Of a DNA stretch of 64,000 nucleotides, positions 17,227 through 26,664 are shown in pieces; positions within the stretch are counted from its first letter, which is position 1; each line of letters begins with the position of its first letter. The notes beneath the pieces are model-generated. The model searched no databases and had not been told where the DNA came from. It was given only the letters and a program-made list of their open reading frames with translations. The stretch is from JAPYTK01 sp964401935. GTDB lineage: Bacteria; Myxococcota_A; Polyangia; Polyangiales; Polyangiaceae. The stretch is taken from NCBI GenBank assembly GCA_964401935.1, contig CAYOAL010000029.1, positions 1-64,000 of the forward strand, read 5' to 3'. A program made the translations under genes and the position numbers.

Positions 17227-17928
17227 TCAGCTCCGCTTCGCGGGGAGCGGGGCGCGCCTCCCGATGTGTCGCACGTCCTGTCCCTCGGTCATGAAGATCA
17301 CCTGCTCGGCGATGTTGGTGGCGTGGTCGGCCATGCGCTCGAGCCACTTGGCCACCGACTGGATGTGGATCCCGCGGGCGATGCTGTCGCCATCCGAGCG
17401 CATCGCGTCGAGCACCTCGGTGAACACGCGCCCGTAGAGCGCATCGACGTCGTCGTCCACGTGAATGACGGCGCGCGCCTTGTCGGGGGAGCGCTCCACG
17501 AAGGCGTCGATCGCGTCGCGCACCATCGACTGCACCACATCCGCCATCCGATGGATGTCTTCGTACGACCGGAGCGGCGGGTGCTGCGACAGATCGATGG
17601 CCCGCTCGCAGATGTTCACCGCGAGATCGCCGATCCGCTCCAGATCGGTCACCATCTTGAGCGACAGGGCCACGAAGCGCAGCTCCGACTCGTCGAGCTC
17701 CTCGGCGGCGAGCACGTGCATGCACAGCTGATCGGTGTCTACCTCCGACGTGTTGACCTTGGCATCGAGCTCGATGGTCCGCCGTGCGAGCTCACGGTCT
17801 TGGTGACTCAGCGCGCGCACGGAGGCGGCGATCATCTGCTCGACGTAGCCGGCCATCAGGAGGAGCCGTCGCCGCACCTCCGTGAGCGCGCTGCCCGCGG
17901 TGCCGAGTCGCACTGCCGTGTCCGCCAC
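17227..17928 (-). CDS. phoU: Phosphate signalling/transport regulatory protein PhoU
   Basis: A 233-residue helical protein with the two PhoU repeats. The metal-binding signatures are ERIGDLAVNICERA and ERMADHATNIAEQVIF, and the first repeat contains the ELDAKVNTSEVDTD stretch. PhoU dampens PhoR-PhoB signalling and Pst uptake. No pst or phoBR genes are adjacent. GTG 17928 was chosen because the family-like sequence starts there (VADTAVRLG), with GGAG upstream; sequence further upstream is not PhoU-like. The gene ends beside the dispersed repeats. Confidence 0.93.
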   Translation of the reverse strand: MADTAVRLGTAGSALTEVRRRLLLMAGYVEQMIAASVRALSHQDRELARRTIELDAKVNTSEVDTDQLCMHVLAAEELDESELRFVALSLKMVTDLERIGDLAVNICERAIDLSQHPPLRSYEDIHRMADVVQSMVRDAIDAFVERSPDKARAVIHVDDDVDALYGRVFTEVLDAMRSDGDSIARGIHIQSVAKWLERMADHATNIAEQVIFMTEGQDVRHIGRRAPLPAKRS

Positions 17929-18190
17929 TGTGTCCGTTTCTCCGCGTCCGACGTTATCGGGTATCGTGGGCCAAGGGATCCGGAGTTGCAACACTGCGCT
18001 CCGGCGAGCCGACGCGAGCTGCGCTGCGCCGAGCCTCTCCGATCTATCCACTGTCGCGGTGACGCGCCCGTGACGGCCGTGTGAAAACAAGCTCTTGCGG
18101 TGCGATTGCGGTCGGCGCGAGCGTCGCGATCCTGCGCACTGCCGGATGACCACGTGAAAACGAGGGGATGGCGTGTTAACACGGGTCGTC

Positions 18191-19517
18191 ATGCGTCGGC
18201 TCTTCCTCGCGCTCGCCTTCGCGCTGCTGTCGGTGGCGCAGCCGCCGCTCGCGGCGCCGGCGGAGGCGGGCGAGCCGAAGGTGCGCATCCACCGCGTGGC
18301 GCGCGGCAACACGCTGGGCAAGCTCGCCAAGCGCTACGCGATCACGGTCGAGGCGCTCTCCTACGCCAACGACCTCGCGAAGGACGACGCGATCCAGATC
18401 GGCCAGGAGCTGCTCGTTCCTCCCAAGAGCGACGAGGGCGGTAAGGAGACGCGCAAGCTCCTGGAGAAGCGGCGCGCCGAAGCGAAAGACGCCGAGAAGC
18501 GCAAGCAGGACGCCAAGAAGCNNNNNNNNNNNNNNNNNNNNNNNNNNNNNNNNNNNNNNNNNNNNNNNNNNNNNNNNNNNNNNNNNNNNNNNNNNNNNNN
18601 NNNNNNNNNNNNNNNNNNNNNGAAAGCAGGACGCCAAGCGAAAGCAGGACGCCAAGCGAAAGCAGGACGCCAAGCGAAAGCAGGACGCCAAGCGGAAGCA
18701 GGGCAGCCAGAGCGGCGACAAGGGCAGCCAGAAGGGGAAACAGGGCGCCTCCAAGGGCTCGACGGAGCCCGCCTGGCACAAGGTGCTGAAGGGCCAGAAC
18801 CTCGGGAGCATCGCCCGCCGGCACAAGACCACCGTCGCCGCGATCGTCCACGCCAACGATATCCAGAAGAAGGAGCCCATCCACCCCGGTCAGATGCTCA
18901 TCATCCCACCTCCCGACGACGAGGACGGCGCCCTCACGCGCACGATCTACGACGCGCGGGACGGCGAGCCGCCGGTGGAGGAGGAGAAGAAGACGGCGAA
19001 GGACAAGGGGGCCTCGGACTGGACCAAGTATCGCAAGCGCCCCGACAAGAAGGGCTACATCAACATCGTCGGTCGCAAGGGACGCGAGTTCAAAGGCTAC
19101 CTCGTGAACCACAAGCGCCAGGTGGTGACCAAGGCCAAGGAGGCGATGAAGCGGGTGCTCGCCACCGCAGACGGCGAGGAGATCGACATCGATCTGCGCC
19201 TCTTGCGACTGCTCGCCGACGCGAGCGACACGTTCGGCGGGCGACCCATCCGCATCGTGAGCGGCTACCGCCTCGGCGCCACCTCCGCCAAGTCGCGCCA
19301 CCGTCATGGGCAGGCCATCGACTTCGTGATCGTCGGCGTGCCCAACACCGCCCTCCGCGACTACCTCAAGACCCTCGACGACGTGGGGGTCGGCTACTAC
19401 CCGAACTCGAGCTTCGTGCACCTCGACGTGCGCACGCAGTGGACCTACTGGGTCGACTACTCCGGTCCAGGGCAGCGGCCACGTTACGGCGGCTTCTGGA
19501 CCCGCCGCTCCAAGTAG
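18191..19517 (+). CDS. LysM-LysM-DUF882 (M15-like) peptidoglycan hydrolase, interrupted by a scaffold gap
   Basis: One gene broken by a 100-N gap at 18522-18621. The N-part has a signal peptide (MRRLFLALAFALLSVAQ, cut near APAEA) and LysM 1 (VRIHRVARGNTLGKLAKRYA to LLVPP). The gap sits in a Lys/Arg-rich KRKQDA repeat present on both sides. After it come LysM 2 (WHKVLKGQNLGSIARRHKTT) and a DUF882/YcbK M15-type peptidase domain with SRHRHGQAIDF and FVHLDVR. The two parts are in different frames only because the N run has arbitrary length. It probably cleaves cell-wall peptides. Confidence 0.88.
18522..18621. other. Assembly gap (100 N) inside KRKQDA-coding tandem repeat
   Basis: Flanks on both sides encode KRKQDA units (18-bp period, GCAGGACGCCAAGCGAAA). 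The gap is therefore probably a collapsed or unresolved repeat, and its true length is unknown. Confidence 0.9.
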
Positions 19518-19700
19518 CCTGCCCCCCTGGCTACCCACGCGCGCTGTTCACCACCGTGTTCGCCGCGGGCCGCGTGCCGGGGTGGTGCGCGCATGCCGAG
19601 GAGCAGCGCCGCACCGGCCGCCTGCTGCGACCACGCGCCCGCTACGTGGCCCCCCCGCCGCCCGACCTCGCCCCGGGACGGTCGTGGGTGCGGAGGCGAC

Positions 19701-19715
19701 TTCACGTTTGTTCAC
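19701..19715 (+). promoter_or_regulatory. OmpR-type direct repeat upstream of a response regulator gene
   Basis: TTCACGTTTGTTCAC contains TTCAC twice with a 10-bp period, the layout bound by OmpR/PhoB-family dimers. A -10-like GATACT follows at about 19763. Autoregulation by the downstream regulator is a guess. Confidence 0.3.
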
Positions 19716-19781
19716 ATCAAGGCAACGTGCGCGACACGCCGGTGCCGCCATCATCGGGGTCTGATACTGTCTGCTCAGCCG

Positions 19782-20492
19782 ATGGCCGCCCCGACGACAC
19801 GCGTGTTGCTCGTGGAAGACGACGAGCGCCTCGCCACCCTCACCGCCGAATACCTGGAGGGTCACGGCCTCGGGGTGACCCGCGTCGCGCGCGGCGATCG
19901 CGGCCTGTCGGAGGCCCTCGCGCAGCGCTTCGACTGCGTGCTGCTCGACGTGATGCTCCCCGGGCTCGACGGCATCGAGCTGTGCCGACAGCTGCGCCAG
20001 CAGAGCGACGTCCCCATCATCATGATCACCGCGCGCGGGGAGGAGGCCGACCGCGTGCTCGGCCTCGAGCTCGGTGCCGACGACTACCTCTCGAAGCCGT
20101 TCTCGCCGCGCGAGCTCCTCGCGCGGATCCGCGCGCTGGTGCGGCGGGCCCGCGGCAAGGTTGGTCCCACCACGCGCACCCTCGCCGCCGGCGATCTCGT
20201 CCTCGATCCGGCCGCGCGGCGAGCCACCCTCGGCGCCGAGGAGCTCGATCTGACGAGCTACGAGTTCTCGCTGCTCTACGTGTTGGTCGAGCGCGCAGGC
20301 CGCGTGCTCAGCCGTGAGCAGCTCATGGAGCTCGCCCGTGGCTCGGCGGAGGACGCCTTCGACCGCTCCATCGACGTCCACGTCTCGCGCCTACGCCAGA
20401 AGCTCGGCGATGACTCACGGCGACCGCGGCGCATCAAGACCGTGCGGGGCGTGGGCTACCAGTACGTGGCCGACGACCGAGAGCCGAGCTGA
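19782..20492 (+). CDS. OmpR/PhoB-family response regulator
   Basis: A 236-residue two-domain regulator. The receiver domain (residues 6-118) has acidic pocket E12/D13, phospho-acceptor D56 (VLLDVML), switch T83 and K105 (LSKPF). The winged-helix DNA-binding domain (135-230) ends VSRLRQKLGDD and KTVRGVGYQY. The sensor kinase gene starts 3 bases after the stop, so they form a pair resembling CpxR/CpxA or RstA/RstB envelope-stress systems. ATG 19782 is used because the receiver begins there. Confidence 0.95.
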   Translation: MAAPTTRVLLVEDDERLATLTAEYLEGHGLGVTRVARGDRGLSEALAQRFDCVLLDVMLPGLDGIELCRQLRQQSDVPIIMITARGEEADRVLGLELGADDYLSKPFSPRELLARIRALVRRARGKVGPTTRTLAAGDLVLDPAARRATLGAEELDLTSYEFSLLYVLVERAGRVLSREQLMELARGSAEDAFDRSIDVHVSRLRQKLGDDSRRPRRIKTVRGVGYQYVADDREPS

Positions 20493-20494
20493 GC

Positions 20495-21859
20495 ATGGTG
20501 CGACGTCGCGACCGCTGCCGCCGCCGACGCCACGGGCGGCACCATGGGCGAGGTCCACGACGGCTCTTCTTTCGGGTGTACCTCTACGGCCTGCTCCTGC
20601 TCGTCGCCGTCACCGTGGGGGTCGGCGCCGCCAACTTGCTGGTGAGCTCTCGCGCGCCATGGTCGTTCCCCAACGTGGCCGGCCTCATCGATGAGGAGCT
20701 CACCCCCATCCTCGATCGGTCCGAGGAGCTCGAGCAGAAGCTCGATCGCCTCCATCGCGCGTTCAGCGCGGATCTGGCCGTCTACGAGGGGTCGGGCCGG
20801 CTCCTCGCCGCGGCCGGGACCGCCCCCTCGGCCCTCGACGAGGTGCCCTCGCGGCCCTTCTGGCGCCGCTCCGTCGCGGCGGTGCCTCTCGGCGGCGGCC
20901 GCGCCTATGCGGTGGCCCACTTCCCCTGGCAGCGGCACCGATGGGCCTGGGTGCTCCTCCCCCTCGTGGTCCTCGTGGTGCTCGCCATCGTGTCGGCGCC
21001 GCTCGCGCGGAACCTCGTGCGACCGATCGAGCGCATCACTCAGGCCGCGCGGGCGCTCGGCGACGGAGACCTCGACGCCCGCAGCGGCGTGGTTCGGCGC
21101 GACGAGGTGGGCGACCTCGCGGCCGCCTTCGACGACATGGCGGCGCGCCTGAAGCGGCTGGTGACGGGTGAGAAAGAGCTCCGCGCCAACGTGTCCCACG
21201 AGCTCCGCACGCCGCTCGCGCGGATGCGCGTCGCGCTCGAGATCGCAGAGGAGAGCGCACACAACCCGCACACCCTGGAGAAACACCTGCGCGGGATCCG
21301 CGGCGATATCGAGGAGCTCGAGGATCTCGTGGATCAGATCCTGATCTCGGCGCGGCTCGATCTCGCGGGCGATGACGAGCTCGGCCTACGCAAGAGCCCA
21401 ACCCCGGTGCGTTCCCTCGTCGAGGCGTCGGCGAAGCGCTTCCGAGAGCTCCACGGCGAGCATCGCCTCGAGGTGAGCGCGGGCGCCGACGTGACCGTGG
21501 ACGCGGATCCGAAGCTCGTGCGGCGCGTGATCGACAATCTCCTCGAGAACTCCGCCAAGTACGCCGACCCCGAGCAAGGGCCGGTGACGCTCGAGATCCA
21601 CGCGACCGCGAGCGACGTGACGGTGACGGTGAGCGACCGCGGTGTCGGTGTCGCCCCCGACGATCTGGACCGCCTCTTCGAGCCGTTCTTTCGCGCGACC
21701 GTCGCGCGTACGGGGGAGAGCAAAGGCGTGGGCCTCGGCTTGAGCTTCTGCAAGCGCGTCGTCGAGGCGCACCAAGGCCGCATCGGCGCCGAGCGGAGGC
21801 CCGAGGGGGGACTCCGCGTGCGCTTCACCCTCCCCTCTGGCGATCCCGACGCTGGGTAG
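20495..21859 (+). CDS. HAMP-containing sensor histidine kinase (CpxA-like layout)
   Basis: A 454-residue membrane kinase. An Arg/His-rich N-terminus precedes TM1 (about 25-47, VYLYGLLLLVAVTVGVGAA). A short periplasmic sensor of about 100 residues, TM2 (about 148-168) and HAMP (170-222) follow. HisKA has NVSHELRTPLAR; HATPase has the N-box LLENSAKY, DRGVGV and GVGLGLSFCKR. It partners the regulator just upstream. The signal is unknown; the periplasmic loop shows no recognised sensor fold. Confidence 0.93.
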   Translation: MVRRRDRCRRRRHGRHHGRGPRRLFFRVYLYGLLLLVAVTVGVGAANLLVSSRAPWSFPNVAGLIDEELTPILDRSEELEQKLDRLHRAFSADLAVYEGSGRLLAAAGTAPSALDEVPSRPFWRRSVAAVPLGGGRAYAVAHFPWQRHRWAWVLLPLVVLVVLAIVSAPLARNLVRPIERITQAARALGDGDLDARSGVVRRDEVGDLAAAFDDMAARLKRLVTGEKELRANVSHELRTPLARMRVALEIAEESAHNPHTLEKHLRGIRGDIEELEDLVDQILISARLDLAGDDELGLRKSPTPVRSLVEASAKRFRELHGEHRLEVSAGADVTVDADPKLVRRVIDNLLENSAKYADPEQGPVTLEIHATASDVTVTVSDRGVGVAPDDLDRLFEPFFRATVARTGESKGVGLGLSFCKRVVEAHQGRIGAERRPEGGLRVRFTLPSGDPDAG

Positions 21860-21895
21860 CGACCTCCCAGTGGCCGATCGGCACGAGGCGAGCGC

Positions 21896-22059
21896 TCACC
21901 CGGATGGGCTCTGGCTGCGCACGAAGGTGTCGTAGCCGAGCCCGCCCGCCGCGTAGAGCCCGAGCAGCTCCGAGCGGCAAGCGGCTGGTCACGCCCCCAT
22001 GAGAGGGTCGCTTGGTCTCCGGGCGGGCCTTGGCCTCGCCACACTTGGCGCAGAGTCGC
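21896..22059 (-). pseudogene. Possible degraded coding remnant
   Basis: On the minus strand one frame reads LCAKCGEAKARPETKRPSHG. A shifted frame then reads SELLGLYAAGGLGYDTFVRS and stops at 21896. Both pieces look protein-like and neither has a start. This may be a frameshifted 3' gene fragment downstream of the kinase; no family is recognised. Confidence 0.22.
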
Positions 22060-22076
22060 TGCAGCGCGACCGCGTC

Positions 22077-23039
22077 TCAGGACGAGCTGGCGAAGAGAGC
22101 GCGCACCACCGCCTCGGGGTGCGCCTCCCCTCGCAGGATGTCGGCCAAGGCGAAGAAGATGTTGCACTTCAAACCCTCGCGCGCCGCAAACCGCGCGATG
22201 CGCGGCACCAGCTCCACCGCCTCCACCCGCAGCCGCGCCACCTTCTGCGCGTGCTCCAGCGAGGCGCCGCTCGCGAGCTCGCGGCCCACCACCACCTCCG
22301 GACGATCGGGGAGGGCCATCGAAGCGAGCAGATCGCCGTAGCCGCCGAGCCCGTAGAACGTGCGTGGATCGGCGCCCGCCGCCGAAGCGATGGCTGCCGC
22401 CTCGTCCACGGCCCGCGAGATCAACGCTGCCAACAAGCCAGGCGACACGTCGGCACGCGCCTGGACGTAGCCCACCCCAATCGACAAGCAACCCACGAGC
22501 GCAGACGCCCACTCGAGCCCTCGCAGATCGGAGGTCGTGTGGATCTGAAGCCAGTCGCTCTGCAGCCCACGCACCACCGCCTTCTTCACGTCGGGATAGG
22601 CGGAGGCCACCACCATCGCGGAGGGACGCCCCTGATTGAGCTCGTCGGCTTGTACCGGCCCTCCCAGCGCTCCCAGGCGTCGCGCCGGCGTCTCCTCGCC
22701 AAGGATCTGGGAGATGGTGGAGAGCTCGTCCCCGCTCAACCCCCGGATGCCGTGCACCACGAGGTGGGCGCCGGTGAGGAAGTCGCCGAGCTTGCGCGCG
22801 ATCGCACGCGCGAGCTTGGATGGCACCGCCAGCACGATGAGCGGGCTCTCGGCGAGCTCCTCCATGCTCGTCGTGACGTGGATGCCCCCCACGTCGCTGT
22901 CTTGATGCCGGCGCGACAGGAGGCTGGTGTGCGAGCCCGCGCGACGCGCCGCCCGCGCGAGCGACAGGCCCCAGGGGCCACCCCCCAGGATGCCGACCCG
23001 TGGGATGCCAGCGTCGGACGCTCCATTCGATGGGCTCAT
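22077..23039 (-). CDS. gpsA: Glycerol-3-phosphate dehydrogenase (NAD(P)+)
   Basis: A 320-residue enzyme that reduces dihydroxyacetone phosphate to sn-glycerol 3-phosphate for phospholipid synthesis. The Rossmann motif is GILGGGPWGLSLA (about 14-26). The family core has LIVLAVPS, ALGGPVQADELNQGRPSAMV, AYVQARAD-like VGYVQARAD and the FYGLGGYGDLLAS block in the C-domain. The usual K in the GPNLAxE-like region is less well matched, so it is a diverged member. ATG 23039 overlaps the acyltransferase stop (ATGA), so glycerol-3-phosphate formation and acylation are coupled. Confidence 0.88.
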   Translation of the reverse strand: MSPSNGASDAGIPRVGILGGGPWGLSLARAARRAGSHTSLLSRRHQDSDVGGIHVTTSMEELAESPLIVLAVPSKLARAIARKLGDFLTGAHLVVHGIRGLSGDELSTISQILGEETPARRLGALGGPVQADELNQGRPSAMVVASAYPDVKKAVVRGLQSDWLQIHTTSDLRGLEWASALVGCLSIGVGYVQARADVSPGLLAALISRAVDEAAAIASAAGADPRTFYGLGGYGDLLASMALPDRPEVVVGRELASGASLEHAQKVARLRVEAVELVPRIARFAAREGLKCNIFFALADILRGEAHPEAVVRALFASSS

Positions 23040-24655
23040 GCGAGGCTCCGCTGCCGATGGGGGTTCCAGCCGAGACCGTGCTCGACGAGGCGGTTCTGAT
23101 AGTAAAAGAGCAGGTTCGGATCGCGCAGCGCTACCCCTTCGTCCTGCGACTCGATCACCGGCGTGGTGTGGTAGCCGCGGAACGCACGGAGCGCCTGGGC
23201 CACGATGTCGCCCCCAGAGCAGGAGCGCACCGACGACGAGAGACACACCGCGCCGCTCTGGCTCGCGTCCACGAGGGCGTCGCGCACACGCAGCACCTCA
23301 CGCGCGAGATCGTCGCGCGGCACCAGGTGATCGCGCACGCGGAGGAGCGTGAACAGGTCGCTCCCCGGTGACGACTGGCGCAGCAGATCGAAGCACGCGG
23401 CGGCCACGATGTTGGTGGACATCACGTGCGTCTCCTTCACGTAGGCGCGCGCGATCTCGGCCCCGAGCTCGCGCGTGTATTGGGCATCGCGCGAGGCATC
23501 GAGCGTCACTTTCCCGTCTTGGTTCTTCACGTAGCTCGCGGTCTCCACCCGGCGACCTCGGCGATCGTGCGACTCCCCCCGCTCGTCGACGGTGTTACCA
23601 AAGGGGTCGAGCGGCCTGCCGAACCGGATCACCACCGAGGCGTCCATGCTCAAGAGCTGTCGCGCGAAGGAGGTCACCCGACCGAGCCGCGTCGACTCGT
23701 CGTCCTCGATGATGTAGCGCGCCTTCCCCGCCTCCTGGAGATAGTCGGCGATCAGCGTCTCTGCCTCCAACGTGATGAGGTAGTTGATGGTGGCCGGCAC
23801 GAAGAACACCTTGCGCTCGCGACCAGCAAGGAGCGTGCGCGTGTAGGCCTCGATCCCCGTCCCCATCAGGCCGAGCTTGAGCCGCTGCTCCACCGCGCCG
23901 CTGCGCGACCGCGTCCCTCCCGGGAAGAACAACGAGTGGAACCCGCTCTCGATCAGCACGGTGGAGTACGTCTTCAACACGTGCTTGTACAGCCCGTGGC
24001 GGAGGCGCCGATCCACCTTGTAGGCGCCCAGGTTCTGCATGAAAAAAGAGAGGAAGGGGTTCGTGAACAGGTTCTTGCCCGCGCCGTAGGTGGCCGGGGG
24101 CAGGCCGGAGCGCTCGAGCGCGAAGCCGAACACGATCGAGTCGAGGTTCGAGGAGTGGGTAGGCACGAACACCAGCGTCCCTCGCGCCGCGAGGGCCTTC
24201 AGGCGTTCCACATCCCCGAGCGTCACCACCTTCTCGGCGAGTGCCTCGAGGCTGAACAGCCGCGAGGGCTCGCGCAGCATGCGAGGGAGCGCGCTCGGAG
24301 CGAGGAGGCTGGTGACGAGTGTGGGCACGAGGCGCGTCGACAGTCGATACACGCGCGGATCGAAGTTTCCGGCGATGTCGTCTGCATACTCGGCGGCCAG
24401 CTCGCGCAGCTTCGCCCGCCTCTCGCCGTCGCTCATCTTTCCCACCTTGCGCGCCACCGCCCGCCAGCCGTCGAGCCGCTCCACGTCTTTGGGGCGCTTG
24501 CTGCCGTCGAGGCGGCGGGTCTCGTGGAACGCGGCGTCGTTGAGCACCAAGAGCGGGTCGTCCACCGTCTCCACCGCGCGATCGATCGTGCGATCGACGA
24601 GGCTAGGGCGCTGACTGTTGAATCGAAAGATCGGCGCCTCGTACATCGGCGGCAT
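23036..24655 (-). CDS. Glycerol-3-phosphate acyltransferase-like protein (PlsB/GPAT family)
   Basis: A protein of about 539 residues with a central acyltransferase domain. The catalytic HX4D is THSSNLDS; the G3P-binding block is FFPGGTRSRSG, and VVIRFGRPLDPFG lies after it. N- and C-terminal helical extensions match GPAT-type rather than short PlsC enzymes. It should transfer an acyl chain to glycerol 3-phosphate at the membrane. It is immediately upstream of and overlapping gpsA, which makes its acceptor. Starts at 24655 (MPPMYEAP) or 24646 (MYEAP) are equally possible. Confidence 0.85.
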   Translation of the reverse strand: MPPMYEAPIFRFNSQRPSLVDRTIDRAVETVDDPLLVLNDAAFHETRRLDGSKRPKDVERLDGWRAVARKVGKMSDGERRAKLRELAAEYADDIAGNFDPRVYRLSTRLVPTLVTSLLAPSALPRMLREPSRLFSLEALAEKVVTLGDVERLKALAARGTLVFVPTHSSNLDSIVFGFALERSGLPPATYGAGKNLFTNPFLSFFMQNLGAYKVDRRLRHGLYKHVLKTYSTVLIESGFHSLFFPGGTRSRSGAVEQRLKLGLMGTGIEAYTRTLLAGRERKVFFVPATINYLITLEAETLIADYLQEAGKARYIIEDDESTRLGRVTSFARQLLSMDASVVIRFGRPLDPFGNTVDERGESHDRRGRRVETASYVKNQDGKVTLDASRDAQYTRELGAEIARAYVKETHVMSTNIVAAACFDLLRQSSPGSDLFTLLRVRDHLVPRDDLAREVLRVRDALVDASQSGAVCLSSSVRSCSGGDIVAQALRAFRGYHTTPVIESQDEGVALRDPNLLFYYQNRLVEHGLGWNPHRQRSLA

Positions 24656-24711
24656 CTTAGCCCCGAAACGCCGCCTCATCCAATCTCACGCGCGCGGGTC
24701 CGACCAGGCCA

Positions 24712-25236
24712 CTAGCGCCGGATGCGGCGCCGCTCCTCCACCATGTGCTGTTGAATGCGGCGCCGGGCCGCCGTGTCTTCCACGAGGGTCCACACGTTGT
24801 GTCGGTAGGCGTCGGGATCCTGGGTCGTGATCTCCAGCAACATGTCGGCCGCTCGCTCCGCACGGATCAGGTTCGACTGTCGGCCCGGGAGCTGCACCAC
24901 CGCGACGCGCGCAGCGAGCCCGCCGATGGTGGCGAGCATGTGCTCGAGGATCTCGCGATACACCGCGTCGTCGAACTGATCACGACGCCCGGACCCGAAG
25001 AGGAGCAGCTTGTCGAAGGGCAGCCGCGGCCTGCCCGGGATCATCATCACCTCACCCTGGCGGCCGCTCAACCAGCCGCTGCGGAACAGGTCGGAGATGC
25101 GCCCTGCGAGGCGCCAGTCGCAGAGCCCGGCGACGCCATCGGCGGGCCGCAGATCTTCCCACACCGAGCACGCGAGCACCTCCGACTCGAGCGCGTCGAG
25201 CTGGCTGAGCAAGGGGGACACGAAGTGCAGCTCCAT
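24712..25236 (-). CDS. Leucyl aminopeptidase N-terminal-like (macro-fold) domain protein
   Basis: A 174-residue cytosolic protein resembling the stand-alone M17 N-terminal domain proteins of myxobacteria. It opens MELHFVSPLLSQLDAL and contains CDWRLAGRISDLFRSGWLSG, GEVMMIPGRPRLPFDKLLLFG and ILEHMLATIGGLAARVAVVQLPG. The catalytic metallopeptidase domain is absent, so peptidase activity is not expected. It lies 56 bases upstream of the acyltransferase gene and 50 bases downstream of the REC-EAL gene, in the same orientation. Its function is unknown. Confidence 0.65.
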   Translation of the reverse strand: MELHFVSPLLSQLDALESEVLACSVWEDLRPADGVAGLCDWRLAGRISDLFRSGWLSGRQGEVMMIPGRPRLPFDKLLLFGSGRRDQFDDAVYREILEHMLATIGGLAARVAVVQLPGRQSNLIRAERAADMLLEITTQDPDAYRHNVWTLVEDTAARRRIQQHMVEERRRIRR

Positions 25237-25286
25237 GACGGCGGGCGGCGGCCATCGCACCACAGCTTGCCGCGCGCGGCGAGCGC

Positions 25287-26441
25287 TCACCAGTGAAAGG
25301 ACGGAAACGGCTCGGCGGGCTTCGCGATGAAGTAGCCCTGGAACAAGTCGCACCCGAGCTCGATCAGCACGTCGCGCTCCTCGCGCGTCTCGACACCCTC
25401 ACCAACCACCTGGATCCCCATCTCGCTGCACAAGGCGGTGATGGAGCGAATCAGGCGCTGCTTGACCGGGCTCTGATGCACGTCGCGCACGAGGCTCATG
25501 TCGATCTTGACGATGTGGGGCTCGAGCAGCGCAAAGCTCGTCAGCCCGGCATAGCCAGCGCCGAGGTCGTCCACCGCGACCCGGTAGCCCACCTCACGCA
25601 GCCGCGCCACGCGCTGCCGCAGATCGTTGATCGAGGCCACCGAAGAGCGCTCGGTCACCTCCAACACCACGCGGCTCGCGATCCGCGCCAGCGGCGTGCC
25701 CGGCTCGAGCAGCTCGTCGTCCTCGAGATCGCGCGGGTGGAGGTTCACGAACAACATGCCCGAGCCTTCGTCGGAGGCCACTGGCGCCGCGGCGCGCGCG
25801 CGCACCAGGCGCCCGAGGTCGTCGAGCCGGCCGAGCGCCTCCGCTGCGCCGAGCACCGCCCCTGGATGTGGAAGACGCGGCTCTCGGCTCCGGAGGAGCG
25901 CCTCGTGACCGTAGAGCGTGCCAGCCTTCGTCACGATGGGCTGGTAGGCCATCCACAAGCTCTCGAGGGTTCGGTCGAACGTGGACGCGAGCTCCTCATC
26001 GGGCGCGGCGCGGGCCACCCTGGCTGCCTCACGGCGGATGAGGGCCATCCGCCGCAGCTGCACCGCCTTCTGCACCACCTCCTCGAGGCGCTCGGATGCG
26101 ACCGGCTTGAGCAGATACTTGTACGCGCCGTGCTCGAGCGCTTGCACCGCGCTCTCCACCGCCGGGGCACCGGTGATGAGCACCACCGGCACGTCTTCGT
26201 CGTGGGCGTGGATGCGGCGCAACAGCTCGATGCCGTCGACCCCCGGCATGCTGATGTCGGAGAGCACCACGTCGTAGCTCGCGTTCTCGAGCGCGGCGAG
26301 CGCCTCCGTACCGTCGGTCGCCGTGTCGACACGGTAGCCCATGTGCCTGAGCACCCGCGCCGTAGCACGGAGGGGCTCTGGCTCGTCATCCGCGAGAAGC
26401 AGCCTCCCCCGGACCTGAGTGTCGAGATCCGTATCGCCCAT
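25287..26441 (-). CDS. Response regulator with EAL (c-di-GMP phosphodiesterase) domain
   Basis: A 384-residue cytosolic protein. The receiver (about 12-130) has D18/D19, phospho-acceptor D62 and K in LLKPV. The EAL domain (about 145-380) keeps most catalytic landmarks: EALLR (ExLxR), NLHP, LEVTER, DDLGAGYAGL, KIDMSLV, EGVET and QGYF. It should hydrolyse c-di-GMP when phosphorylated. No cognate kinase is adjacent. It heads a minus-strand series with the M17-like, acyltransferase and gpsA genes. Confidence 0.93.
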   Translation of the reverse strand: MGDTDLDTQVRGRLLLADDEPEPLRATARVLRHMGYRVDTATDGTEALAALENASYDVVLSDISMPGVDGIELLRRIHAHDEDVPVVLITGAPAVESAVQALEHGAYKYLLKPVASERLEEVVQKAVQLRRMALIRREAARVARAAPDEELASTFDRTLESLWMAYQPIVTKAGTLYGHEALLRSREPRLPHPGAVLGAAEALGRLDDLGRLVRARAAAPVASDEGSGMLFVNLHPRDLEDDELLEPGTPLARIASRVVLEVTERSSVASINDLRQRVARLREVGYRVAVDDLGAGYAGLTSFALLEPHIVKIDMSLVRDVHQSPVKQRLIRSITALCSEMGIQVVGEGVETREERDVLIELGCDLFQGYFIAKPAEPFPSFHW

Positions 26442-26664
26442 CGCTGCTCCACCCTACCCCAACTCCGCCCCGTGTGATCGCGTTCGCGCCGCAAGCAGAA
26501 GGAAATCATCACGCCAGGCGAGCGGTTCCACGCCCCCCGCGGCGCCGCCGAGCGCGCTGCCGACGGCGCTGCGAGGTGCGCCCCAACGAGCGCACGACGG
26601 GCCCGGGAGGGGCTCGGTCGCGGTCACGCTTGCCCCACGGCGCGACATTTGGTCACGTGGCGTC

